Counted from the stretch's first letter, positions 1 to 7,713 are shown. The stretch: 20,739 bases of DNA from Candidatus Firestoneibacteriota bacterium (GCA_016212735.1 JACRDZ010000004.1:1-20739), one strand, 5' to 3'. The notes: a model not told the origin generated them from the sequence alone. Made by a program: numbers and translations.

Positions 1-45
1 TGCAACAGTCAAAAAGATTGAAAAAAAGTAACCTAATACAAATTG

Positions 46-95
46 TAGTTGCCCAATTCATTGGGCTAATAATTGCTCGATGAATCGAGCGACTA
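46..95. repeat. Double-hairpin palindromic repeat, copy 1
   Basis: Two perfect short hairpins stand side by side: GCCCAAT/ATTGGGC (51-57 and 60-66, 2-nt loop) and GCTCGAT/ATCGAGC (75-81 and 84-90, 2-nt loop). The ends TAGT and ACTA are inverted. A shorter version of the same unit lies at 448-491, so this looks like a mobile REP/MITE-like intergenic element rather than a terminator. No transposase is nearby. Confidence 0.75.
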
Positions 96-142
96 AAAAG
101 TTTGTTTGATTATTTTTATAGCTTTATATTAGAGGAAAGAAT

Positions 143-162
143 ATTTGTGTCTTGACACAAAT
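143..162. promoter_or_regulatory. Palindromic operator overlapping a TTGACA -35 box
   Basis: A perfect 20-bp palindrome has arms ATTTGTGTC and GACACAAAT around a 2-bp centre. It contains TTGACA (152-157), a consensus -35 hexamer. The -10 at 175-180 (CATATC, 17-bp spacing) is weak. It lies about 40 bp before a small antitoxin-like gene, so autorepression by that protein is a reasonable inference. Confidence 0.5.
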
Positions 163-201
163 GATGAAATGTGGCATATCGTAAACAGGAGGTAATAGAT
201 A

Positions 202-417
202 ATGCCAAATACAAAAATGTTACGAGAAAGATTAAGTATTGATGTTTTTCCGGATGAACATAAACAAATAAAGGTTCACGCTGCCCTCTACGGCAAAACA
301 ATCAGAGACTATGTTGTTGAAAGCGTGCTGGAGCGTATACGCAGGGAAACTGAAGAGAGAGAATTGTCAGTAGTAACTACTCATTTGGATCAATATCCTG
401 TTTTAAAGAAGTTATAG
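202..417 (+). CDS. Small antitoxin-like protein, C-terminally short
   Basis: The 71-residue protein starts with a RLSIDVFPDEHKQIK segment, followed by a helix (YGKTIRDYVVESVLERIRRE). This resembles plasmid-stability antitoxins with a ribbon-helix-helix-like N-terminus. A strong GGAGG Shine-Dalgarno ends about 10 nt before the ATG. From memory of the family, related proteins continue after the PVLKKL-like segment with a short acidic tail beginning W-D-N. Here a TAG stop stands exactly where that Trp codon (TGG) would be, so the protein may be truncated by one base change. The short ATG reading frame that follows (421) is cut off by a repeat element, so a partner toxin appears lost. Family assignment is by pattern only. 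The palindrome at 143-162 is a likely autoregulatory site. Confidence 0.6.
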   Translation: MPNTKMLRERLSIDVFPDEHKQIKVHAALYGKTIRDYVVESVLERIRRETEERELSVVTTHLDQYPVLKKL

Positions 418-447
418 GTTAATGAATGTATACTGGACGGAGGTAAA

Positions 448-491
448 TTGTAGTTGGGCTAATAATTACTCAATAAATTGAGCGACTACAA
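448..491. repeat. Double-hairpin palindromic repeat, copy 2 (shortened)
   Basis: This 44-bp unit has perfect 7-bp terminal inverted repeats, TTGTAGT (448-454) and ACTACAA (485-491). It aligns with copy 1 (43-95) except that about 12 nt, forming one arm of the first hairpin, are missing. The second hairpin is weaker (CTCAAT/ATTGAG). It interrupts what looks like the start of a small gene at 421. Confidence 0.7.
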
Positions 492-511
492 AATACAAGG
501 GAGAAATTAAT

Positions 512-766
512 GTGTTTAAAATCATAAAATATATAATTATAATTGCAGGTATTATTGGCTTAATTTATTATTTTGGCAGCCCGAAGACAAGAAAGTGGTT
601 AATTAATCAGGATAAAACCATTACTGAAAAACTTGAAATGAAAATTGAAGATGGGAAAGGTAAATTAAAAGACAAATTTGATAAAAATAAAGGTCAAATT
701 CAGGACAAACTGAATGAAGCAAAAGAAAATGTAAAAGAAAAAATAGATAAAGTTATAAAAAAATGA
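512..766 (+). CDS. Small membrane-anchored helical protein, unknown function
   Basis: The 84-residue protein has an N-terminal hydrophobic segment (about residues 5-22, IIKYIIIIAGIIGLIYYFG). A highly charged, Lys/Glu/Asp-rich region with an amphipathic helical or coiled-coil pattern follows to the C-terminus, with repeated K-x-K-x-D-K blocks. The likely topology is one N-terminal membrane anchor with a cytoplasmic or periplasmic helical tail. The start is GTG, preceded by a GGGAGAAA purine stretch; the overlapping ATG at 510 is out of frame. I do not recognise a family. Similar YtxH-like or LEA/apolipoprotein-like short helical proteins are often stress related, but nothing here proves that. 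It is followed 33 nt later by the Uma2 gene on the same strand. Confidence 0.6.
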   Translation: MFKIIKYIIIIAGIIGLIYYFGSPKTRKWLINQDKTITEKLEMKIEDGKGKLKDKFDKNKGQIQDKLNEAKENVKEKIDKVIKK

Positions 767-799
767 TTGGATAGAAAATAGTATACGGAGGGTATTCAA

Positions 800-1354
800 A
801 TGACAACCGCAATAATTGAAAAAAGAAAATTTACTTATGAAGATTATCTAAAAACACCGGAAGATAAAAGATATTCACTTATTGAAGGAGAATTATTTAT
901 GACACCAGCACCAATAACTTATCATCAAAGAATTTCAAAAAAAATTTATTATGAATTAGAAAAGTTTATAAGAGATAAAAAAATGGGAGAAGTATTTTAT
1001 GCACCATATGATATTTATCTTGATAATGAAAATGTATTTCAACCTGATGTTTTGTTTGTTTCAAAAGACCGGCTTAATATTATCGGTGAAAAAAATATAC
1101 AGGGTGCTCCTGACCTTGTAATAGAAATACTATCAGAATCAACAGCATATATGGATTTTGGTAAAAAGAAAAGATTATATGCAAAATTTGGAGTAAAGGA
1201 ATACTGGATTGTTGATCCACAGGAAAGAATTGTTGAATTGTATTCTTTAAAAGATAACATGTTTGCAATTACAAATACTTATACTGAAAAAGATATCCTT
1301 AAATCACCTTTAATAAATATCGAAATTAAGCTTTCCGATATTTTTTCATTTTAA
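800..1354 (+). CDS. Uma2-family (DUF820) PD-(D/E)XK endonuclease-like protein
   Basis: The 184-residue protein matches the Uma2/DUF820 family in length and motif order. It has a YEDYL start region, an EGE motif (Glu29-Glu31), FQPDVLFV with Asp83, DLVIEILS with Glu109, and a GVKEYWIVDP strand near residues 131-140. Asp83, Glu109 and the following Lys residues form the expected nuclease-like active site. The family is common in cyanobacteria and uncultured phyla, often in many genomic copies, and its cellular role is unsettled. A GGAGGG Shine-Dalgarno precedes the ATG. It stands alone, with an AT-rich hairpin after it. Confidence 0.85.
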   Translation: MTTAIIEKRKFTYEDYLKTPEDKRYSLIEGELFMTPAPITYHQRISKKIYYELEKFIRDKKMGEVFYAPYDIYLDNENVFQPDVLFVSKDRLNIIGEKNIQGAPDLVIEILSESTAYMDFGKKKRLYAKFGVKEYWIVDPQERIVELYSLKDNMFAITNTYTEKDILKSPLINIEIKLSDIFSF

Positions 1355-1356
1355 TC

Positions 1357-1416
1357 AAAAAAATAGATTTGGAGCGTATGAATAATAATAATACATTTAT
1401 TATTGATCTATTTTTT
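1357..1416 (+). terminator. Possible AT-only stem-loop terminator after the Uma2 gene
   Basis: AAAAAATAGAT (around 1358-1368) pairs with ATCTATTTTTT (1406-1416). A smaller AATAATA/TATTATT hairpin sits inside, and the right arm ends in six T. The stem has almost no G/C, so termination strength is doubtful. Confidence 0.35.
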
Positions 1417-1460
1417 CTATTTTTACTGATTCACGCGGTATAGGAGAGAAGACCAATATT

Positions 1461-3431
1461 ATGAACAAATCAGAGAGTCAATTCGCATCCATACTCCTGT
1501 ATTCATCTTTAATTACTATTGGTATAATATCAATTTTATTTTTTTTGTTCCATTCAACTGAAAAATCATTAAGCTATATGTTCTATGATTTAAAACTCAA
1601 AATATGCGGTAAATATCGTTCGGATCCGCATAATATAAGAGAAAAAATAGTTACTATATCTGTCGACGAAATAAAAACAATTCCACAAATTGGTTATCCT
1701 TCACCTAATATTCACGCTAAAATGATAGAAAAATTAGTAAGTTATAAAGTTAATTCAATTTTTTATGATTTTATTTTTAAAGGAGATGTTCCTGATTCAT
1801 TAGTTCAAGCGACTAAAGACGCAGGCAATATTTATTGGACTGCAAGTTTTAATTTAACCAGACATGAAAAAGAAGCGTTCTTAATCAATGAGTATACTCA
1901 GAATAATCAAGAAATAATTAAAAACAATTCTTTGAAATTTGATAATAAAACCGGTGGTTTTTGGAAAGCTAAAGTTGGGGTTTTTCCCAATGAGGCAATT
2001 GCAAAAGCAGCAAAAGGGGTTGGTCATATAAGTACTGATAATGATGAAAATAGTGAAAATGATGTTTTTCGTAAAGTGGCATTGTTTTTAAATATCGATG
2101 GATATCTTTTCCCTTCTGTAAATCTATTATTGGTTTGCGATTATTTAAAAGTACCACGAAATAATATTTTTATAAACCCCGGAGAATCAATAATACTCCT
2201 GGATGCACAATATCCTGATGGAACAAAAAAAGATATTGAAATCCCGATTAATGAAAATGGCGAGATGTTAATTAATTATATCAAACCATGGAAAATAAAT
2301 GTGCATAATTATCTTGAGCCATTCTGGTTTGTAACTGTGCTTAATCCCAATAATAAACCTGAATGGGATAAAGAATTAAAAGAACGTTTAAAAGATAAAA
2401 TTTGTCTTATTGGTAATGCATCTTCAATCAATAAAGATATACATAATATTCCAATCGAAACAAATTATCCGGGAATAGGAATACATGCGCATATACTTTA
2501 CACAATTTTAAGTGAAAATTTTATAAAAGAAGTTCCTTTCTTTTATACTTTAATATTTACTATTTCTATTATGGGAATTTTTGCTTATTTTGTACAAAAT
2601 ACTAATATTTCAATAACCCTGCTTATTGCTTTTAGTTGTATGATAATTTATTCTATTTTTTCTTATACTTTATTTGTTTTTTCAGGATTATCTCCGGACG
2701 ATATTTTTCCAATCGCAGGGATTTTGATTTTTGGTTTTTCCGTAGCAGTATTTAAATTTATTTATGCTGAAAAAGAGAGAGAAAAGTTGGAACTTGCGTT
2801 TAATAGTTATCTTTCTCCTCAGATATTAAAGATGGTTATTCATGATCAAAAGAGCCTAACTCTGGATGGCAGGCTTAAAGAACTTACCATACTTTTTTCT
2901 GATATTGTCGGTTTCAGTACTCTTGCTGAAAAAATTACTCCTGTAGAAATAAAGATATTGCTTAATGAATATTTTACTGAAATGACTGATATTGTTTTTA
3001 AATATGAAGGCACTGTTGATAAATTCATAGGAGATGGCATGCTGGCGTTTTTCGGAGATCCTATATCTTATGAAGATCATGCATATAGAGCTGTAATGTC
3101 AGCTATGGAGATGCAAAAAAAAGTTAGAGAATTAAATGAAAAATGGAATAATGAAGGAAAAAAACATACTATTAAGATAAGAATTGGGATAAACACCGGT
3201 AGAGTAACTGTTGGAAATATGGGGTCTGAAAGAAGGATGGAATATACTGTCATTGGGAAAGAAGTTAATCTGGCACAAAGGTTGGAATCATCGGCTACAC
3301 CTGGTAAAATATTAATTAGCAACAGAACATATTCATTTATTATAGATAAAATTAAAGCAATAAATCATGGAGAGATTGAAGTGAAGGGAATGAGTGAAAA
3401 GGTCAAAACATATGAAGTTGATGAAGGATAA
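1461..3431 (+). CDS. CHASE2-domain transmembrane class III adenylate cyclase
   Basis: The 656-residue membrane sensor would convert ATP to cAMP. Order of parts: a signal-anchor helix (about residues 11-30), an extracytoplasmic CHASE2-type sensory region (about 40-345, with VTISVDE and PGIGIHAHI-like segments), three transmembrane helices (about 361-379, 384-405 and 413-434), a short linker and a C-terminal cyclase domain (about 470-656). Catalytic residues are intact: metal-binding Asp481 (LFSDIVGFS) and Asp525 (GDGMLAFFGDP), adenine-selecting Lys521 and Thr596 (EYTVIG), and transition-state Asn603 and Arg607 (VNLAQRLES). Lys and Thr at the selectivity positions favour adenylate over guanylate cyclase. 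The gene is monocistronic, with a GGAGAG ribosome site. The signal sensed cannot be read from the sequence. Confidence 0.92.
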   Translation: MNKSESQFASILLYSSLITIGIISILFFLFHSTEKSLSYMFYDLKLKICGKYRSDPHNIREKIVTISVDEIKTIPQIGYPSPNIHAKMIEKLVSYKVNSIFYDFIFKGDVPDSLVQATKDAGNIYWTASFNLTRHEKEAFLINEYTQNNQEIIKNNSLKFDNKTGGFWKAKVGVFPNEAIAKAAKGVGHISTDNDENSENDVFRKVALFLNIDGYLFPSVNLLLVCDYLKVPRNNIFINPGESIILLDAQYPDGTKKDIEIPINENGEMLINYIKPWKINVHNYLEPFWFVTVLNPNNKPEWDKELKERLKDKICLIGNASSINKDIHNIPIETNYPGIGIHAHILYTILSENFIKEVPFFYTLIFTISIMGIFAYFVQNTNISITLLIAFSCMIIYSIFSYTLFVFSGLSPDDIFPIAGILIFGFSVAVFKFIYAEKEREKLELAFNSYLSPQILKMVIHDQKSLTLDGRLKELTILFSDIVGFSTLAEKITPVEIKILLNEYFTEMTDIVFKYEGTVDKFIGDGMLAFFGDPISYEDHAYRAVMSAMEMQKKVRELNEKWNNEGKKHTIKIRIGINTGRVTVGNMGSERRMEYTVIGKEVNLAQRLESSATPGKILISNRTYSFIIDKIKAINHGEIEVKGMSEKVKTYEVDEG

Positions 3432-3477
3432 AATGAAAGTCGAGATAATATTAAAATATATTATAAATATAAAAAAA

Positions 3478-3503
3478 GGGCTCAGACATAAATATCTGAG
3501 CCC
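3478..3503 (-). terminator. Rho-independent terminator of the cold-shock gene
   Basis: Perfect 9-bp arms GGGCTCAGA (3478-3486) and TCTGAGCCC (3495-3503) enclose an 8-nt loop. Read on the minus strand, the stem is followed by seven T (complement of 3471-3477), a textbook terminator for the csp gene. On the plus strand only three T follow, so it may also act weakly on the cyclase transcript. Confidence 0.88.
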
Positions 3504-3519
3504 TTTAAAATTTCACAGG

Positions 3520-3720
3520 TTATTTTTTTACAACGTTAACAGCCTGATATCCTTTTTGGCTTTTTTCAATTTCAAATTCTACTTCTTGTCCTTCAGCTAA
3601 AGTTTTGAAACCTTCACCCTGAATTGCTTTGTGATGAACAAAAACGTCATCGCCAGATTCAGGAGTTATAAAACCATAACCTTTTTTGTCGTTAAACCAC
3701 TTTACAACACCTTTTACCAT
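3520..3720 (-). CDS. Cold-shock domain protein (CspA family)
   Basis: This 66-residue single cold-shock domain has the family's usual length. RNP1 is KGYGFI, RNP2 is VFVHH and the N-terminus is [10 protein letters not shown]. It binds single-stranded RNA/DNA through surface aromatics and acts as an RNA chaperone in the cytoplasm. A very strong GAGGAGGT Shine-Dalgarno lies 8 nt upstream of the ATG. A promoter-like TAGACA-N17-TATATT is found at 3838-3866, giving an unusually long leader of about 110 nt. Long leaders are typical of cold-induced csp mRNAs. The gene ends in a strong terminator. Confidence 0.95.
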   Translation of the reverse strand: MVKGVVKWFNDKKGYGFITPESGDDVFVHHKAIQGEGFKTLAEGQEVEFEIEKSQKGYQAVNVVKK

Positions 3721-3837
3721 TATTTACTACCTCCTCTCTTCTTTCGATAATTTAAAGTCATAGTAAATAATGGCAGAACTAAAAAACGAAATATGCATCT
3801 GCAGCTATTTCTTCTACTACTCATTTACTACACCTTA

Positions 3838-3866
3838 AATATAACATATCTATTAAGCTTTGTCTA
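3838..3866 (-). promoter_or_regulatory. Candidate promoter of the cold-shock gene
   Basis: On the minus strand TAGACA (3861-3866) and TATATT (3838-3843) are separated by 17 bp. Transcription would start near 3831, about 110 nt before the csp ATG. It overlaps the sequence just after the hemC stop. Confidence 0.5.
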
Positions 3867-3877
3867 CTACATTAATA

Positions 3878-4822
3878 TTAATTTGTACGATTTATTAGCG
3901 CTATTTCATCCAGAACTTTTTTTGCACCCATTGATAGCAGCTTATCAGCAAGATCTATCCCGAGTGTTTCCGGATTATTTATATCTCCATTCATATGTGC
4001 TCGAAAAATTTGTTTCCCGTCCAGGCTTGCTACGATTGCATCCAGGTCGATTTTATCTCCGGTAATTTTACCAAGCGCACCGATTGGTATTTGACAACCG
4101 CCTTCAAGCCTCCTCATTAAACTTCGTTCTGCAAGAATAGCAATGTAAGATGCTTTGTGTAATAATATTCTTGTAACCATATCGTCTATCAGCGGATCAT
4201 TTTCGCGTATTTCAATACCGACAGCACCTTGCCCGACAGCTGATAATACAACATCAAAAGGAATAATTTGAGTTATCTTATCTGCCATGCCTAAGCGCTT
4301 TACACCCGCTCCTGCTAATATCATTCCGCTGTATTCACCATTTGCAAGTTTGCTGAAACGAGTATTTAAATTGCCACGCAAATCTTTAAAAACCAGATTT
4401 GAGCAATGTTTTGAAAGTTGTGCTATTCGGCGGAGGCTGCTTGTACCCACTGTTGATCCCTGAGGCATATCTTCAAGTTTGGTTTTGTTTGCAGAAATGA
4501 ATACATCATGCGGATCTTCTCTTTCGCAAATAGCTCCGATTTTTAATCCCTGAGGTGTATTTGTAGGAACATCCTTCATACTATGCACAGCAAGATCAAT
4601 TTCGTTCCGTACCAATGCTTCTTCTATTTCTTTAACAAAAAGACCTTTATCGCCGACTTTGGCAAGAGCAACATCTAAAATTTTATCACCTTTGGTTTTA
4701 ATCTTAACCAGATTAAATTCATATTCGGGATATGCTTGTGTTAATCTGTCTTTTACCCAATTAGCCTGCCATAATGCAAGCGCACTGCCGCGTGTACCGA
4801 TTGATATAATTTTCTTTTTCAA
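3878..4822 (-). CDS. hemC: Porphobilinogen deaminase (hydroxymethylbilane synthase)
   Basis: The 314-residue cytosolic enzyme polymerises four porphobilinogen units into hydroxymethylbilane in tetrapyrrole synthesis. Visible hallmarks are IGTRGSALALWQA at residues 8-20, the catalytic-Asp loop HSMKDVPT (Asp84), GTSSLRR (126-132), DLRGNLNTR (147-155) and the dipyrromethane-cofactor cysteine Cys243 in LEGGCQIPIGA. Length is normal. The start is TTG, chosen because AAGGAG (complement of 4832-4837) lies 9 nt upstream and the protein then begins with the expected KKKIISIGTRGS. It is the last gene of the minus-strand haem operon, 20 nt after hemA. Confidence 0.97.
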   Translation of the reverse strand: MKKKIISIGTRGSALALWQANWVKDRLTQAYPEYEFNLVKIKTKGDKILDVALAKVGDKGLFVKEIEEALVRNEIDLAVHSMKDVPTNTPQGLKIGAICEREDPHDVFISANKTKLEDMPQGSTVGTSSLRRIAQLSKHCSNLVFKDLRGNLNTRFSKLANGEYSGMILAGAGVKRLGMADKITQIIPFDVVLSAVGQGAVGIEIRENDPLIDDMVTRILLHKASYIAILAERSLMRRLEGGCQIPIGALGKITGDKIDLDAIVASLDGKQIFRAHMNGDINNPETLGIDLADKLLSMGAKKVLDEIALINRTN

Positions 4823-4842
4823 AGTAAAAAACTCCTTTTAAA

Positions 4843-6192
4843 CTAATCTTTGGTGCGAGCTATTTGGGCAGGTGCAAGACCTGCCCCTACATCTTCTTCG
4901 GATACTTTTTCATCGGAAGAGGAAATGGTTTTTTCTTTTAGATCAAAAAGCTCCATTACTATACTTGAAATGGAATCATTTTTTTCTTCCGATGCTTTTT
5001 TTAATCTTAAAATTGGTTTATGTAAAATTTTATTAACAATAGCCTTGCTCATTGCATTTATTAAATTCTTATCGCTTTCGCTAAGGCTTTTTATTTTATT
5101 GATTGTTTTATCAAATTCTTTAAGGCGTATATCCTCAAGTTCATCACGCAAGAGTACAATAGTTGGTACTATTGAAAGACTATTATACCAGGTTTCGAAA
5201 TTTGTTTGTTCGCGTGCAATAATTGCTTCGACTTTAGGAATTTCCTTGGCACGTTCTTGAATATTAGTTGTTACAACTTCTTTTAAGTCATCAATATCAT
5301 ATAAAAATATATTATCAACTTCGTTAACAGTAGGATCAATATCACGAGGTACAGCGATATCAATAAAGAATATAGGTTTATTTTTACGAATATGAATTAT
5401 TTTTTGCGCATCTTTTTTTGTAATTATGAAATGCGGTGCACCTGTAGAGCTTATTACTATATCTATATCTACAATATTATCCATTAAAGCTTCAAAACGG
5501 ATTGGTGTACCGTTAAAAACTTTTGCCATATCACATGCTTTTTCATATGTACGATTGGCAACAACTACTTTAGTTACGCCATTTGTAATCAGATGCTTTG
5601 CAGTCAGCTCGCTCATTTTTCCTGCACCAATAATCATTACTGTTTTGCCTTCAATAGAATTAAATATTTTTTTAGCAAGTTCAACAGCTGCAAAACTTAT
5701 CGATACAGCGCTTTTTGATATATCAGTATCCGTTCGTACTGATTTACCGACAGAAATAGCATTTTTAAATAAAGTATTAAAAATTATTCCTGTAGTTTTA
5801 TTTTCAAACGCAGCCTGATAAGCATCTTTTATTTGTCCGAAAATCTGAGGCTCTCCGACTATCATGGATTCAAGGCTGGATACAACTCTGAATAAATGTT
5901 CAACAGCTTTGATTTCACTACAAAAATACAGACAATTTTCAAGATCATCAGGATTGATCTGATGATAATCGCAAATAAATTGTTTAATATTATTTATTCC
6001 GTTTTCAGGTTCTTTAACAAGAGCGTATATTTCAACTCTATTGCATGTAGAGAGTATAACTACTTCTTTGATTTCCGGATATGACTTCAATGAGCCTAAA
6101 GCATGAGCCAATTTACTTTCGGGGAAACCGATTTTTTCTCTTATTGCAACCGGTGTTGTCTTATGACTTACTCCAACAATAACTATATGCAT
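4843..6192 (-). CDS. hemA: Glutamyl-tRNA reductase
   Basis: The 449-residue enzyme reduces glutamyl-tRNA(Glu) to glutamate-1-semialdehyde with NADPH, the first committed step of C5 haem synthesis. The start MHIVIVGVSHKTTPV, nucleophile Cys50 in LSTCNRVEIY, GEPQIFGQIKDAY (113-125) and the NADPH-binding GAGKMSE (189-195) are all present. A C-terminal dimerisation helix follows. The last 15 residues (VGAGLAPAQIARTKD, 435-449) do not belong to the family. They are encoded by a palindromic repeat (4866-4886) read in frame, so the tail is a repeat-derived extension. It sits 10 nt after the CcsA-like gene and 20 nt before hemC in one operon. Confidence 0.97.
   Translation of the reverse strand: MHIVIVGVSHKTTPVAIREKIGFPESKLAHALGSLKSYPEIKEVVILSTCNRVEIYALVKEPENGINNIKQFICDYHQINPDDLENCLYFCSEIKAVEHLFRVVSSLESMIVGEPQIFGQIKDAYQAAFENKTTGIIFNTLFKNAISVGKSVRTDTDISKSAVSISFAAVELAKKIFNSIEGKTVMIIGAGKMSELTAKHLITNGVTKVVVANRTYEKACDMAKVFNGTPIRFEALMDNIVDIDIVISSTGAPHFIITKKDAQKIIHIRKNKPIFFIDIAVPRDIDPTVNEVDNIFLYDIDDLKEVVTTNIQERAKEIPKVEAIIAREQTNFETWYNSLSIVPTIVLLRDELEDIRLKEFDKTINKIKSLSESDKNLINAMSKAIVNKILHKPILRLKKASEEKNDSISSIVMELFDLKEKTISSSDEKVSEEDVGAGLAPAQIARTKD
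4860..4891 (-). repeat. Palindromic repeat inserted in frame at the hemA 3' end
   Basis: Perfect 8-bp arms GGGCAGGT (4866-4873) and ACCTGCCC (4879-4886) enclose the 5-nt loop GCAAG, with CTACA flanking. In the hemA frame it encodes VGAGLAPAQ. I recall this peptide as a frequent product of a widespread GGGCAGGT-type intergenic palindrome in uncultured bacterial genomes. The G/C-rich block stands out from its AT-rich surroundings. Confidence 0.75.
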
Positions 6193-6202
6193 CTTTGTTC
6201 CT

Positions 6203-7036
6203 TTAAAAATTATGTTCGCCGATTTTTAAAAAATGTAAACCAATATATGTGGAAATTACAAGCAAAAATCCAATTATAGATAAATAAGCTGTCTTTTTTC
6301 CACGCCATCCGGCAGTAATCCTGACGTGTAGAAGAATAGCATAAAATAGCCAGATTATAAACGCTGCTATTTGTTTCGGTTGCCATGACCAGAATGAGCT
6401 CCATACTTGTTGCGCCCAGATCATTCCTACAATAATTGTTAATGTGAATAATGGAAATCCGAATGTAATAGAGCGATAATTGACTTCATCCAATACTTCC
6501 AGAGAAGCTAACCGATAATGCCATATGCTTTTACTTTTAGATTTGATTTGTTTTTCCTGATATAAATACATGAGTCCAGTTACAAATGCAATGACAAATG
6601 ATGCATAACTTAAAAACGCAACAACTATATGTATTTCAAATAGACGGTTATTTAAAATTGGAGGCAAAGGTTCCATTGTTTTAGGGATTATTAAAGCATA
6701 ACCCAAACATATACACGCCAGAGGCAGAATAATTACACCTATAATTCTTAAATTATAAAAGTAGTTAATAATAATAAATAATAGAACAATGCACCAGGCA
6801 AAAAACATAAGGGTTTCATATAAATTAGCCAGAGGGGAATATCCAAGAGCTAAGCCTCTGAATAAAATTGAAAAACTATGCAGAATAAACGCACCCCAGG
6901 CAATATAATTTCCATATTGAGTTAATCTTTCATGGCGATGCGATATTGCCATTAAATAAAACATAAAACCAATAAAATATCCCAAAAAAGCGATTAAAAT
7001 AAAAACTATATTAAAAAGAGACAAATGTTCAATCAT
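6203..7036 (-). CDS. CcsA/HemX-like cytochrome c assembly membrane protein
   Basis: The 277-residue polytopic membrane protein has eight or so hydrophobic segments and the CcsA/CcmC haem-handling family layout. SPLANLYETLMFFAW (67-81) is the typical segment after the second helix. Conserved histidines are seen at 136 (EIHIVVAFLSYASF) and 237 (LLHVRITAGWRG). The tryptophan-rich region at 206-222 contains WSSFWSWQPKQ, whereas the family normally has WGSYWSWDPKE; Asp and Glu are both replaced by Gln. Genes of this family next to hemA are called hemX or ccsA in different groups. They act in haem presentation for cytochrome c maturation or in regulation of GluTR, and the sequence does not decide which. 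It overlaps the upstream gene by 4 nt, indicating translational coupling. Confidence 0.85.
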   Translation of the reverse strand: MIEHLSLFNIVFILIAFLGYFIGFMFYLMAISHRHERLTQYGNYIAWGAFILHSFSILFRGLALGYSPLANLYETLMFFAWCIVLLFIIINYFYNLRIIGVIILPLACICLGYALIIPKTMEPLPPILNNRLFEIHIVVAFLSYASFVIAFVTGLMYLYQEKQIKSKSKSIWHYRLASLEVLDEVNYRSITFGFPLFTLTIIVGMIWAQQVWSSFWSWQPKQIAAFIIWLFYAILLHVRITAGWRGKKTAYLSIIGFLLVISTYIGLHFLKIGEHNF

Positions 7037-7680
7037 GTGATTTTCAACCCTTTCTCTTGTAGGACATTTCTAATTTTTTCTTTCCATAAAAGAGAATTAT
7101 TGTTTTCTACTAATTTTATTATTTCATTACTGGCTATTTTATTCATTAGAAAATTGCGCTCATTTTTATTATTTATTTCTTTTAAAATTTTTTGGCGAAT
7201 TTTACCAAGAAAATTAATATAATCAATATAATCCTTGCTAAATTCTTTTTTTAATTTGTTTTTTATTTTTTTAACTAAAGCAGGACTTGCTCCAGAGGTA
7301 GAAACGGCAATTTTCAATGCTCCCTTGCTTACAATCGCAGGCATAATAAAATTACTATTTACGCTACTTACTGTATTAACCAAAATATTAGCTTTCCTTG
7401 CTTCGTCGGCTATTTTAGAATTTAAGCTTGCATCTTCCGTAGCAATAATCACAAGCTGCACACTCTTAATATCCGATTTTCTATAAGCTCTTTTTGCGAG
7501 CTTAACTTTATTTTGTTTAGCGATTTTTTCAATCGCTTCTGTCACACACGGACTTATCACTTTTATTTCAGCGCCATGTGTTAATAAAGTTTTTATTTTT
7601 CGTTCTGCTACTTTACCTCCGCCGATTACCAAACATTTAATTTTTTCCAGATTAATAAAAACAGGATAATATTTTACCAT
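7033..7680 (-). CDS. Precorrin-2 dehydrogenase / sirohydrochlorin ferrochelatase (CysG N-domain type)
   Basis: The 215-residue protein equals the N-terminal half of CysG and yeast Met8p. It oxidises precorrin-2 to sirohydrochlorin with NAD+, and some members insert Fe2+ to make sirohaem. Visible features are the start YPVFINLEKIKCLVIGGG, the Rossmann loop GGGKVAERK (20-28), VIIATED (78-84), NTVSS, and the dimerisation motif STSGASPALVKKIK near residues 127-140. It has no methyltransferase domain, so uroporphyrinogen methylation must be encoded elsewhere. It is the first gene of the operon, behind the promoter at 7714-7742. Its stop overlaps the start of the CcsA-like gene by 4 nt. Confidence 0.93.
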   Translation of the reverse strand: MVKYYPVFINLEKIKCLVIGGGKVAERKIKTLLTHGAEIKVISPCVTEAIEKIAKQNKVKLAKRAYRKSDIKSVQLVIIATEDASLNSKIADEARKANILVNTVSSVNSNFIMPAIVSKGALKIAVSTSGASPALVKKIKNKLKKEFSKDYIDYINFLGKIRQKILKEINNKNERNFLMNKIASNEIIKLVENNNSLLWKEKIRNVLQEKGLKIT

Positions 7681-7713
7681 TTGTTATTAAATATGTCATC
7701 TCCATTTTCCAAA

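Noticed and set aside
3394..3600. Plus-strand 68-codon frame across the terminator
   Set aside because: It overlaps the cyclase end, a strong hairpin and the csp gene in antisense.
3793..4065. Plus-strand 90-codon frame
   Set aside because: It lies mainly antisense to the end of hemC, is low-complexity at its start and has no ribosome site.
4850..5260. Plus-strand 136-codon frame
   Set aside because: It is antisense to hemA, which has all its family motifs. The Ser/Leu/Ile-rich reading is a shadow.
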